Positions 1 to 6,285 of a DNA stretch of 7,927 nucleotides are shown piece by piece. Source of the stretch: Bacteroidota bacterium (GTDB taxonomy: Bacteria; Bacteroidota; Ignavibacteria; UBA10030); NCBI GenBank assembly GCA_003453835.1, contig DMMN01000172.1:1-7927 (forward strand), read 5' to 3'. How positions within the stretch are numbered: the first letter of the stretch is position 1; each line of letters begins with the position of its first letter. Made by a program: the position numbers and the translations under genes. The notes under the pieces are model-generated. The model had not been told where the DNA came from, made no database searches, and saw only the letters and a list, made by a program, of their open reading frames with translations.

Positions 1-80
1 ATCAGGAGATTGAGATTCTTGGGCTCAATCGTGAACTGTCTCAGCCCTTTGAATGCAGCCGCTGCCAGCTTCGTAACCAT
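1..80 (-). CDS. Partial hypothetical protein, N-terminus only
   Basis: An open frame starts at ATG (80-78) and leaves the window at base 1, giving 26 complete codons. The peptide begins MVTKLAAAAFKGLRQF, a short amphipathic stretch with no family motif that I recognise. It lies 52 bases downstream of the thymidylyltransferase stop on the same strand, so it may be the next gene of that transcript. Ribosome-binding support is weak: only an AGG about nine bases before the ATG. A second ATG at 88-86 lies in another frame and hits a stop after 15 codons. An in-frame TGA lies upstream of the chosen ATG, so the gene cannot extend far beyond it. Whether it is a real gene cannot be settled from so short a piece. 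Confidence 0.4.
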   Translation of the reverse strand, partial: MVTKLAAAAFKGLRQFTIEPKNLNLL

Positions 81-132
81 AGGATCATACCTGTCTTGCC
101 AGTCGTATCACCGTGATGACCTAAGAACGCGT

Positions 133-1197
133 TCAGGCCACTTCCACCCTGCTCTGATCTCCGATCATGAATCGATGCACGCGCGGTTTGCCTCCCGCCT
201 CCACGATCTCCACATCGTTCCCCAGGATGCTCCCTTCGATGCGGATATCGACACTGAGGATCTTACAATTGCGCAGGACGATGCTGTACTCAACTTCGCT
301 ATTGCGAACTTCCGTCCGATCACCGATGGACGTGAACGGACCGATGTAGCTGTTCTCGATGACGCACTCTTTGCCGATGATCGCCGGCCCACGAATCTTG
401 CTGTTGATGATTCTCGCTCCTTTTTCGATCACCACCTTTCCGGCAATGTCCGACAACATGTCGACGTCGCCATCAACATGAGGAGTGATGTTGTCCAGCA
501 CCAGTCTGTTCGCTTCGAGGAGATCGACGGGCTTTCCCGTGTCTTTCCACCAACCCGTGATCTCGGCGTAGGAGACGAGGAAGCCCTTGTCGATCAGATA
601 CTGGTGGGCGTCCGAGATTTCCAGCTCGCCGCGCGCACTGGGCTTCAGGCTCCTCACCGCATCGAAGATGTGATGGTCGTAGACATAGATCCCTGCGACG
701 GCGTACCGGCTCTTGGGAACCTTTGGTTTTTCCTCCACCCCGACAATCTTCCCGTCTCGAATTTCCGGCACACCGAACCGCTCCGGGTCCTTCACACGGG
801 CGAGCGTGAGCAGACAATTGCACTTCGATCGTTGGAAGTCATCAACAAATCTCTTGAGACCTCCGACCACCATATTGTCACCCAGATAGAAAACGAAATC
901 GTCGCGTTGGACAAACTGCTCGGCCAACTGAACCACCTGCGCGAGTCCGCCCGGCTTATCTTGGGGGATGTACGTAATCTTGATTCCCCACTTCGAGCCG
1001 TCGCCGACATAGTCCGGGACTTCAAGACTGTCAGCCGTGTGGACGATTCCAACCTCCCTGATACCGGCCTCTACCGCAGCCTCAATCGCGTAATAGAGAA
1101 TCGGCTTGTTGGCGATCGGGATGAGGTGTTTATTCTGTGTGTGCGTGATCGGTCGAAGCCTCGTACCTCGTCCGCCGCTTGCGATGAGTGCTTTCAA
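133..1197 (-). CDS. rmlA: Glucose-1-phosphate thymidylyltransferase, long form (RmlA-like)
   Basis: This 354-residue cytoplasmic nucleotidyltransferase is expected to join dTTP and glucose-1-phosphate into dTDP-glucose, the first step to dTDP-rhamnose and other deoxysugars. The N-terminal catalytic domain (about 1-240) shows the nucleotide-binding signature GGRGTRLRP at 8-16, KHLIPIANKP at 23-32, the metal-binding GDN at 106-108, VEEKP at 154-158 and GWWKDTGKP at 215-223. Residues from about 250 to 315 form hexapeptide-like repeats (for example PAIIGKECVIENSYIG), a left-handed beta-helix. That tail and the length fit the long RmlA subfamily rather than the short enterobacterial RmlA of about 290 residues. 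The start codon is TTG, chosen because MKALIASGG is the family N-terminus and AAGGAAGG lies five bases upstream. No other rml genes are visible. A relative using another sugar phosphate or nucleotide cannot be excluded. Confidence 0.9.
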   Translation of the reverse strand: MKALIASGGRGTRLRPITHTQNKHLIPIANKPILYYAIEAAVEAGIREVGIVHTADSLEVPDYVGDGSKWGIKITYIPQDKPGGLAQVVQLAEQFVQRDDFVFYLGDNMVVGGLKRFVDDFQRSKCNCLLTLARVKDPERFGVPEIRDGKIVGVEEKPKVPKSRYAVAGIYVYDHHIFDAVRSLKPSARGELEISDAHQYLIDKGFLVSYAEITGWWKDTGKPVDLLEANRLVLDNITPHVDGDVDMLSDIAGKVVIEKGARIINSKIRGPAIIGKECVIENSYIGPFTSIGDRTEVRNSEVEYSIVLRNCKILSVDIRIEGSILGNDVEIVEAGGKPRVHRFMIGDQSRVEVA

Positions 1198-1394
1198 GCT
1201 GACCTTCCTTATGATTACTGGGAGACCACGTGAATATCACCACCCGGTGCCTGAGAGCGGGGAGACGTCTGATTGGGACTCACCAGCGCCTCTCCCACTC
1301 TGGCAATTCCACACGATCTCTCAGCGTTCCCTGGTGAGCGCCAGACACCCTTGTGCCGGCGCACGATTGCCCTTAGCCACCCTCTCGCCTGGCT
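1198..1394. other. Intergenic gap between the PHP hydrolase and rmlA
   Basis: These 197 bases separate the end of the four-gene operon from rmlA on the same strand. I see no convincing small gene, terminator or promoter in them. A 6-bp GC hairpin with a four-base loop (1386-1401) overlaps the hydrolase stop codon but has no T-run after it. The gap is long enough to carry a separate rmlA promoter, though none matches the sites seen in the divergent region near 4.6-4.9 kb. Confidence 0.5.
1203..1210 (-). promoter_or_regulatory. Strong ribosome-binding site fixing the TTG start of rmlA
   Basis: On the minus strand AAGGAAGG ends five bases before the TTG at 1197-1195. No ATG or GTG at this position could start the conserved N-terminus, so this site decides the unusual start codon. 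Confidence 0.7.
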
Positions 1395-2210
1395 TCAGGC
1401 GGATCTTAACCGGGAGACCTTCACGTTCCGACGCTCTCGCTTCTCAAAGAGTGCGATCTCACCATCCCCATACTTTTCAACCAGATGTATCGCTTTCTCG
1501 AAGGAAGCCCCTACCTGCCCAGGCTTGTGCGCGTCGGAGCCAAGAGTGAGAGGGATCTTCAGTTCCTTCGCGATTTGAAGAACATGCTCGCCCGGATAGG
1601 TGTCCTGCTCAGGCTTCCGCAATCCTGAAGTGTTGATCTCGATGCAGAGGTCCGATCTTTTTACTGCCTTCATCGACTCCCTCATGGCCTCTTCAGTCCT
1701 GGTCCCCAAGCGAAGGCCGAACTTCTTGACGAGATCACAGTGAGCGACGATATCGAACATCCCGCTCATCGCCGAGGCTCTGATGCTTTCAAAATAGTCG
1801 ATGGTGAGCGTCTCGATTTCCTCCGGATGATACTCACGACCGAAGAGCGATCTCTCACTTCCGTTCTTCCCGACGAAATGCACCGACCCGATCACGAAGT
1901 CAAAATCTCCCTCCCGTATGAATTTCGCGACCCACTCTTCCGTTCCGGGGAGGAACTCCGCCTCAATGCCGCGCCTCACAGCGATCCCGCCTTTGTATTT
2001 CTCCGCAACCTCGGAGACCGTCGGAGCATAAACTGAAGTGTACTCCTCGATCGTCGGTCGATGGCGAAGGTCAAAGTCGTGGGGCATCGGCATATGTTCC
2101 GAGCACCCAACTTCATCGAGACCTATGTCAAGAGCTCTTCGAACGTACTCTTCAACATCCCCCTCCGCGTGCTTGCAGAGCCGCGTATGCGTATGATAGT
2201 CTGCGATCAT
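1395..2210 (-). CDS. PHP-family phosphatase, histidinol-phosphatase-like
   Basis: This 271-residue cytoplasmic hydrolase of the PHP (polymerase and histidinol phosphatase) superfamily belongs to the HisJ/HisK-type group that converts histidinol phosphate to histidinol. The full metal-ligand set is visible: H6 and H8 (DYHTHT), H14, E38-H39, E83 (GIEAE), H111 (SVHF), H157 (AHCD) and D226/H228 (GSDAH). These are the motifs of a trinuclear-metal PHP barrel, and the length is usual for the family. Its ATG overlaps the TGA of the DUF2520 gene in an ATGA junction, which implies translational coupling. It is the last gene of the AmmeA-MEMO-DUF2520 operon. No other histidine-pathway gene lies in the window, so the substrate may be a different phosphomonoester. 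I am confident of the fold and chemistry, less so of histidinol phosphate as substrate. Confidence 0.88.
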   Translation of the reverse strand: MIADYHTHTRLCKHAEGDVEEYVRRALDIGLDEVGCSEHMPMPHDFDLRHRPTIEEYTSVYAPTVSEVAEKYKGGIAVRRGIEAEFLPGTEEWVAKFIREGDFDFVIGSVHFVGKNGSERSLFGREYHPEEIETLTIDYFESIRASAMSGMFDIVAHCDLVKKFGLRLGTRTEEAMRESMKAVKRSDLCIEINTSGLRKPEQDTYPGEHVLQIAKELKIPLTLGSDAHKPGQVGASFEKAIHLVEKYGDGEIALFEKRERRNVKVSRLRSA

Positions 2211-3103
2211 CCGCCCTTCGAGAGAATCTTCCTCAATACCGACGCCTGCCGAGATGAAATCTTGTTTGCCCGGCGAGTGATCTTCAGTGCGTAAAGGCCG
2301 ATTGCGCGATAGAGCAGATCGAGGTCTTTCCGCCTGCGCACCTGCTCAAGGTGCAGCGCGACAATCTTGCTACTCCCGCGGGCAATGGGACCCGTCAGAG
2401 CTTCTCCGGGCGAACTCCGTACGGCACTCCGAACACTCATCTCAATCAACTTGCGAAAGTGTTGCAGACGCGGGCCCGCGATGAACTCCGCGGCCAAATC
2501 GTCCACGGCCCCCAGCAGCGCGACCGAGTAATTTGAAGCGAAAACACACGCAAGATGATACAAAACTTTTTCTTCTTTTGGAACTGGGAAGATCTTTCCG
2601 CCAAGCTCGCGCGCAAGCTTGGATCCGAACGGCTTCATCTCCCGCGATCCCTCGAACCCATAGCTGATCCCCTTCATCGCCGCGAGCTGTTGCTCAATTG
2701 ATATGCCTCGTGGAAACGTCTGAACTGGATGGAGAGAGAATGTGCGCGCACCCATCCCTGCAAACGCTTGAAGCTCATCACTCGTGAGAGCCCCGGAAGT
2801 GTGAAACACACGAAGCCTGCGGAATTGGAGTGAGGCCGATCGACAAATCAGCTCGGAGAGGTCTCGAATTGCCTCGTCGGGCGTGGCGATCATGAGAAGT
2901 TCCGTTGCCGGCGCGAGATCGGAGATGAGCGTTGAGAACGTGGTGCATCTGACCCGCGCTGCACAACGGCGAGCATCCGGAAGGCTTCTACTGATGATCG
3001 ATGAGATCTTGTGGCCGCGTCTGTGGAGCAACACCGCCAGAGTCGTGCCGACCTTACCGGCACCGACGAGACTAACGTTGAGGGGCTTCGTTCTGGTGGG
3101 CAC
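2207..3103 (-). CDS. Rossmann-fold and DUF2520 domain protein
   Basis: This 298-residue predicted cytoplasmic NAD(P)-dependent dehydrogenase-like protein is of unknown substrate. The N-terminal Rossmann domain (about 8-130) has the dinucleotide-binding motif VGAGKVGT at 13-20, MIATPD at 71-76, and HTSGALTSD at 101-109. It ends in SLHPVQTF at 123-130, which is characteristic of this family. The helical C-terminal DUF2520 domain (about 140-280) contains HLACVFASNY at 183-192 and LTGPIARG at 236-243. The architecture resembles 6-phosphogluconate or ketopantoate reductase-type enzymes, with a helical domain closing the active site. The start is GTG, placed directly after the TAA of the MEMO gene with no spacer. 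No Shine-Dalgarno site is evident, so reinitiation by ribosomes finishing MEMO is likely. Its 3' end overlaps the PHP gene by four bases. Family assignment is firm, and the reaction is not known to me. Confidence 0.88.
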   Translation of the reverse strand: MPTRTKPLNVSLVGAGKVGTTLAVLLHRRGHKISSIISRSLPDARRCAARVRCTTFSTLISDLAPATELLMIATPDEAIRDLSELICRSASLQFRRLRVFHTSGALTSDELQAFAGMGARTFSLHPVQTFPRGISIEQQLAAMKGISYGFEGSREMKPFGSKLARELGGKIFPVPKEEKVLYHLACVFASNYSVALLGAVDDLAAEFIAGPRLQHFRKLIEMSVRSAVRSSPGEALTGPIARGSSKIVALHLEQVRRRKDLDLLYRAIGLYALKITRRANKISSRQASVLRKILSKGG

Positions 3104-3931
3104 TTAGTTCAGTTGCGTGAGGGCCGCAGAAAGGTATCCGACGACTGCGTCTTTTTCGCCGGTGATGTCGCCGGAATTACAGTAATGAAGAGGCTGGGCG
3201 TTATTCGCACCCAGCGCTTTCGACGCGTGCATCACCGCCACAACCGGACCGCCGCCGCATGCCTCTACCTGTTCCCGCTCGAGGAGTGTCATCAGTGCAT
3301 CCTGATCGAAGGCCCGGATCTGCTCGACAACTTTGCGATCCAATCCTACCGCTTCATCGTACGGATGATAATGGGAGAGGTCACTGCTCGCAACAAGCAA
3401 GAGGTTTCGTTCGCGACCGACGCGGGCCAGCGCTTCGCCCAGGGCCAGACAGTACTCTCGACGCTGGTTCCCGATCACAACAGGCACAAAGGAAAATGCT
3501 CCAAGCGATTTCTGAAGGAACGGCAATTGGACTTCAATCGAATGCTCTCCGCGATGACCCAACTCGGAAAGCTTCAGGAACTTCGTTTGACCGATCAGCG
3601 CCTCCCGTATTTCATGGTGAATCGGAACCTCTCCAAGCGGTGTGAGAAAACCGTCGCCCGGATAGATCGAGATACCGCTGAAGTACTCGCGATGGCTCGG
3701 ACCAACGACGACGACTGCATCATACTTCTTTCCCTTCAGCAGCCTATATCCGGACGCGGCCGTCGAACCGGAGTACACGTAGCCTGCATGCGGAGAGATG
3801 AGTCCTCTCAAAACGCCGTTCACCGTCTGTTCTTTCGCCTCGTTCAAGAGGTCGGAAACATTTCGGCTCAGCTTGATCGGATCGGCGTCATAGAATAATC
3901 CTGCAACCGCCGGATGACGAACCAGTCCCAT
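3104..3931 (-). CDS. MEMO-family protein (AmmeMemoRadiSam system protein B)
   Basis: This 275-residue member of the MEMO family is structurally related to class III extradiol (LigB-type) dioxygenases. In bacteria and archaea it co-occurs with an AMMECR1 protein and a radical SAM enzyme. The metal-site residues known from human MEMO1 are present: H48 (SPHAGY), H80 (GPSH) and C225 (ACGGGP). D184 and H187 (SSDLSH), E129-H130 (EHSIEVQLPF) and the N-terminal RHPAVAGLFY are also conserved. Length and start match the family, and the start is ATG with only a poor ribosome-binding sequence (GACAAACCT). It follows the AMMECR1 gene by 37 bases that hold a palindrome, and its TAA abuts the GTG of the DUF2520 gene. 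It presumably binds iron or copper. Its biochemical role in bacteria is unresolved, but the family call is secure. Confidence 0.93.
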   Translation of the reverse strand: MGLVRHPAVAGLFYDADPIKLSRNVSDLLNEAKEQTVNGVLRGLISPHAGYVYSGSTAASGYRLLKGKKYDAVVVVGPSHREYFSGISIYPGDGFLTPLGEVPIHHEIREALIGQTKFLKLSELGHRGEHSIEVQLPFLQKSLGAFSFVPVVIGNQRREYCLALGEALARVGRERNLLLVASSDLSHYHPYDEAVGLDRKVVEQIRAFDQDALMTLLEREQVEACGGGPVVAVMHASKALGANNAQPLHYCNSGDITGEKDAVVGYLSAALTQLN

Positions 3932-3940
3932 AGGTTTGTC

Positions 3941-3959
3941 GAAGGCGGATTCCGCCTTC
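3941..3959. repeat. 9-bp perfect palindrome between AmmeA and MEMO genes
   Basis: GAAGGCGGA (3941-3949) and TCCGCCTTC (3951-3959) are perfect inverted copies around a single central base, filling half of the 37-base spacer. In RNA they would form a GC-rich hairpin directly before the MEMO start. No T-run follows on either strand, so it is not a standard terminator. It could be an RNA processing or stability hairpin, a protein-binding dyad, or a copy of a short dispersed repeat. Confidence 0.6.
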
Positions 3960-3968
3960 CCTCAAAAC

Positions 3969-4535
3969 TCAATGATGCAATTCCTGGTACATCGATTCCG
4001 AGAAGACCTCGGTCGTGAAAACAAAGAGGCTCACGCTCGCCCACTTCCACGCGTCGGGGAGGAGACCGGCTTTGAGTGACGTGTGCGAAAGGAATTGCTC
4101 CCGAGTCCAGCCGTACTCCACCGCGACTTGCGGAAGAAGCAGGCCGCGCGCATACCCGGCATCGACCACAAGGCCATGCTTGCCGACCTCGATTTCGCTT
4201 ACGTCTGAAATCCTCTTTAGGGGAGAGAGGACCGAGATTTCTATTTCTGTTCGTGGAAGTTCATCTTCGCTGAGAGGCGAGAAACGGGGATCTCCAAATG
4301 CTGCCTTCAGGGCAACTTCCTCGATTGCCTGCCAGAGCGGTAACCGGGGTTCAACGTACCCGATGCAACCTCTCAGCTCATCGTCGATTTTGAGCGTGAC
4401 GAATGCTCCTCTCGGCTCTCTCAGCACACGGCCCTCAAGCGACAGTGATGGAGAAGGTTCTCCCTTCAACTCGGACTCGATCGATACACGGGCGAGCCTG
4501 AGCAATCCTTTCTTGTTCTCGTCGCTGAGATCCAT
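3969..4535 (-). CDS. AMMECR1-domain protein (AmmeMemoRadiSam system protein A)
   Basis: This 188-residue AMMECR1-domain protein is the A component of the AmmeMemoRadiSam set. The hallmark LRGCIG lies at 54-59, followed by GDPRF at 81-85, the ELPRTEIEISVLSP strand at 92-105, GLLLPQVAVEYGW at 131-143 and KAGLLPDAW at 155-163. The domain fills the whole protein. The frame is open to an ATG at 4661, but I choose the ATG at 4535. There GAGG lies five bases upstream, the product has the usual family length, and a promoter-like site sits inside the longer version. It is the first gene of the minus-strand operon leading into MEMO. AMMECR1 proteins are highly conserved from archaea to humans, with no agreed catalytic function. 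The usual radical SAM third component is not adjacent here. Confidence 0.92.
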   Translation of the reverse strand: MDLSDENKKGLLRLARVSIESELKGEPSPSLSLEGRVLREPRGAFVTLKIDDELRGCIGYVEPRLPLWQAIEEVALKAAFGDPRFSPLSEDELPRTEIEISVLSPLKRISDVSEIEVGKHGLVVDAGYARGLLLPQVAVEYGWTREQFLSHTSLKAGLLPDAWKWASVSLFVFTTEVFSESMYQELHH

Positions 4536-4558
4536 TTCCACCTCTGTCGGAGTCAACC

Positions 4559-4590
4559 CGAAGTTAACGATGCTGCAGACAACTTTCAAG
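4559..4590 (-). promoter_or_regulatory. Putative Bacteroidota-like promoter of the AMMECR1 operon
   Basis: On the minus strand CTTG (4590-4587) is followed by exactly 20 bases and TAACTTCG (4566-4559). This approximates the Bacteroidota TTTG / TAnnTTTG promoter, with one mismatch in each element. Transcription would begin a few bases further on, leaving a leader of about 20 bases before the ATG at 4535. The same layout occurs before the divergent mutase gene, which raises my confidence. It is judged by eye only. Confidence 0.42.
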
Positions 4591-4708
4591 TCCACGTGCG
4601 ATCTCTTATCAAATCCACGTTGTACACGAGTTTGCCCCTTCTGCGGGGAAAAGCGAGACATTTTGGTCGCGCTGATTGAAGTGGAGCGAGTCCGAAGAAC
4701 GAGCGCCG

Positions 4709-4759
4709 CGAAGTCGAAGCGTGTTCATAGTGGCTGACAGAGTGCAGTCTTCGACTTCG
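4709..4759. repeat. 11-bp inverted repeat in the divergent region
   Basis: CGAAGTCGAAG (4709-4719) and CTTCGACTTCG (4749-4759) are perfect inverted copies separated by 29 bases. Each arm is itself a tandem of CGAAG with one extra base. It sits between the two outward-facing promoter-like sites and outside the predicted transcripts of both. A shared operator is therefore more likely than an RNA hairpin. No T-run follows, so a terminator is unlikely. Confidence 0.55.
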
Positions 4760-4777
4760 TTCGCCCCGACAAGAATC

Positions 4778-4800
4778 GTCTGGGCTCACTACCCTCAGAC
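4778..4800. repeat. Small hairpin in the divergent region
   Basis: GTCTGGG (4778-4784) pairs with CTCAGAC (4794-4800) through six standard pairs and one G-T pair, around a nine-base loop. The plus-strand bases after it (TGACTCTTTGG) are only slightly T-rich and no gene reads toward it, so it is weak as a terminator. It may be fortuitous. Confidence 0.3.
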
Positions 4801-4837
4801 TGACTCTTTGGAATAGGTGACCTCGACAAGTTGTTGC

Positions 4838-4869
4838 CTTGCTTATCGAAGGGTCATTTCTTACATTCG
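4838..4869 (+). promoter_or_regulatory. Putative Bacteroidota-like promoter of the mutase operon
   Basis: CTTG (4838-4841), exactly 20 bases, then TACATTCG (4862-4869) approximate TTTG / TAnnTTTG. The end of the second element lies 26 bases before the ATG at 4896, closely matching the 23 bases in the divergent minus-strand case. A sigma-70 reading (TTGCTT, 17 bases, TACATT) overlaps the same bases and cannot be excluded. Confidence 0.42.
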
Positions 4870-4884
4870 ATTCAATTTCTGTCA

Positions 4885-4890
4885 AGGGAG
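4885..4890 (+). promoter_or_regulatory. Ribosome-binding site fixing the mutase start
   Basis: AGGGAG ends five bases before the ATG at 4896. The frame is open back to an ATG at 4839, but that start has no such site and would add residues absent from the family N-terminus (VSISGIRGIVG). Confidence 0.7.
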
Positions 4891-4895
4891 CCTGC

Positions 4896-6278
4896 ATGTC
4901 GTTAATGGTCAGCATTTCCGGTATCCGTGGGATTGTCGGATCCAGCCTCACTCCTGATGTAGTCGTGAAATACGCATCGGCGTATGCAGAATACTGCAAC
5001 CGTGGAACGATTGTCATTGGTCGCGACGGGAGGATCACGGGAGGAAGCATTGCGCATATCGTCTCTTCGACGTTGTTGCAGATGGGCTGCAATGTGGTCG
5101 CGCTTGGAGTGTGTCCAACCCCGACGGTCCAACTAGCCGTGGAGGAAAAGCGTGCGGCGGGTGGAATCTCGATTACGGCGAGCCACAATCCAATCCAATG
5201 GAACGGCCTCAAGTTTCTGGCGCCAACGGGACTTTTTTTGGATGAGGAGGAGAACCGAAACTTCTGGACCATTGCCGACCTGCCACAAAGAACGTACTCA
5301 AGCTGGGAGAAGCAAGGGACTCACAAAGCAGATCAGGGCTTCATTGACAGCCACATTCGGAATGTGCTTGGTCTTCCCTACCTCGACGCAGACGAGATTC
5401 GCCGGCGGCGCTTGCGAGTCGTTGTCGATTGCGTCAACGCTGCCGGCGGCATGGTCGTGCCGAAGCTCCTACGCGAGCTCGGCTGCGAAGTGATCGAGAT
5501 GAACTGTGATGTTTCAGGAGTGTTCGCTCACACACCTGAGCCGCTCCCGGAGAATCTCTCAGATCTTTGCCTTCGCGTCAAACAAGAGCGTGCCGATCTG
5601 GGGATTGCCGTGGACCCCGACGTGGATCGCCTTGTGCTCATCAACGAAAAGGGAGAACCCTTCGGCGAGGAGTACACGATTGCGAGTGTCTTGAAGTTCG
5701 TCCTGAAGAAAGAAAGCCACGGACACGATTCGTTCAAGTCCCACGTCGCAGCACACAAGGTTGTCGTTAATCTTTCCACGACCCGAGCTGCCGACGACAT
5801 CGCACGGGAATTCGGGGCCGAGATGATCCGGACTCCCGTAGGCGAGATTAACGTCGCAAAGAAGATCAAAGAGGTCGGCGCAGTCGTGGGCGGCGAAGGG
5901 AGCGGCGGCGTGATCCTTCCGGCATCGCACATCGGTCGAGACGCACTCGTCGGAATCGGGCTGACGCTTCAGCACCTTGCGGAGTTCGGAGGGACGCTCT
6001 CTGAGCTCAAACAAACCCTCCCACAGTATGTGATCACAAAAGGACGAGTCGAGGTCGACCGGCTCAATCCCGACGAGATTCTCAAGCGTCTACAGGACAA
6101 GTTTTCCACAACGGGAACGATCAACACGCTTGACGGACTGAAGATCGATTTCCCCGACGCGTGGGTGCATCTGCGCAAGTCGAACACGGAGCCGATCATT
6201 CGCATCATTGCAGAGGCACTCGCCAAGGAGCAGGCCGATGAGCTCGTCGCCAAGTTCTCGAAGGAGATCACCGCTTAG
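4896..6278 (+). CDS. glmM: Phosphoglucosamine mutase / phosphomannomutase, archaeal-GlmM-like
   Basis: This 460-residue alpha-D-phosphohexomutase interconverts 6- and 1-phosphates of a hexose, most likely glucosamine for UDP-GlcNAc and peptidoglycan, or mannose/glucose for surface sugars. Its four-domain signatures are intact: the phosphoserine loop TASHNP with S96, the metal loop DPDVDR at 240-245, the sugar-specificity loop GGEGSGG at 332-338, and the phosphate-binding loop RKSNTEPIIR at 427-436. The N-terminus has ISGIRGIVG, where classical bacterial GlmM has FGTDGVRG, and the last loop has SNTEP rather than SGTEP. Both features recall the archaeal GlmM/PMM branch, so substrate preference is uncertain and the symbol tentative. 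The start has a clear AGGGAG. It is the first gene of the plus-strand group, and a TPR gene follows after 7 bases. Confidence 0.88.
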   Translation: MSLMVSISGIRGIVGSSLTPDVVVKYASAYAEYCNRGTIVIGRDGRITGGSIAHIVSSTLLQMGCNVVALGVCPTPTVQLAVEEKRAAGGISITASHNPIQWNGLKFLAPTGLFLDEEENRNFWTIADLPQRTYSSWEKQGTHKADQGFIDSHIRNVLGLPYLDADEIRRRRLRVVVDCVNAAGGMVVPKLLRELGCEVIEMNCDVSGVFAHTPEPLPENLSDLCLRVKQERADLGIAVDPDVDRLVLINEKGEPFGEEYTIASVLKFVLKKESHGHDSFKSHVAAHKVVVNLSTTRAADDIAREFGAEMIRTPVGEINVAKKIKEVGAVVGGEGSGGVILPASHIGRDALVGIGLTLQHLAEFGGTLSELKQTLPQYVITKGRVEVDRLNPDEILKRLQDKFSTTGTINTLDGLKIDFPDAWVHLRKSNTEPIIRIIAEALAKEQADELVAKFSKEITA

Positions 6279-6285
6279 CGTCGCT

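Larger units (their letters stand above)
4536..4895. other. Divergent intergenic control region
   Basis: These 360 bases separate the minus-strand AMMECR1 operon from the plus-strand mutase operon. Frames here are only extensions or antisense shadows of the flanking genes, and I found no tRNA-like fold. The region holds a promoter-like site at each end, facing outward, an 11-bp inverted repeat near its middle (4709-4759), and a smaller hairpin (4778-4800). The pentamer CGAAG or its complement recurs at about 4693, 4709, 4715, 4749, 4755 and 4847, which could reflect binding sites or chance. Confidence 0.6.

Noticed and set aside
10..1233. A 407-codon plus-strand open frame
   Set aside because: It runs antisense across the whole rmlA gene, which carries all nucleotidyltransferase motifs. 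Its translation shows no recognisable domain and reflects codon bias of the true gene.
1279..1338. 8-bp inverted repeat (CTCACCAG / CTGGTGAG) upstream of rmlA
   Set aside because: With 44 bases between the arms, a match of this length in about 200 bases is readily expected by chance, and it aligns with no promoter or start signal.
1386..1401. GC hairpin at the end of the PHP gene as a terminator
   Set aside because: The stem is only six pairs, overlaps the stop codon, and no T-run follows on the minus strand.
1395..2210. Histidine biosynthesis cluster
   Set aside because: Only the PHP hydrolase resembles a histidine-pathway enzyme. No other his gene is present, so its operon context does not support this pathway.
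3011..3898. A 295-codon plus-strand open frame
   Set aside because: It is antisense to the MEMO gene, whose metal-site residues are intact. The translation has no domain signature.
4631..4652. CCCC/GGGG hairpin with flanking T and A tracts as a terminator
   Set aside because: The four-pair core is interrupted by a mismatch before the A/T arms, there is no immediate T-run on either strand, and no gene would need termination there.
4536..4661. N-terminal extension of the AMMECR1 protein to an ATG at 4661
   Set aside because: The extra 42 residues are not part of the AMMECR1 domain, the ATG at 4535 has a proper GAGG site, and a promoter-like element lies within the extension.
4586..5272. A 228-codon minus-strand open frame across the divergent region
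   Set aside because: More than half of it is antisense to the mutase gene, including the TASHNP loop, and the translation is low in recognisable structure.
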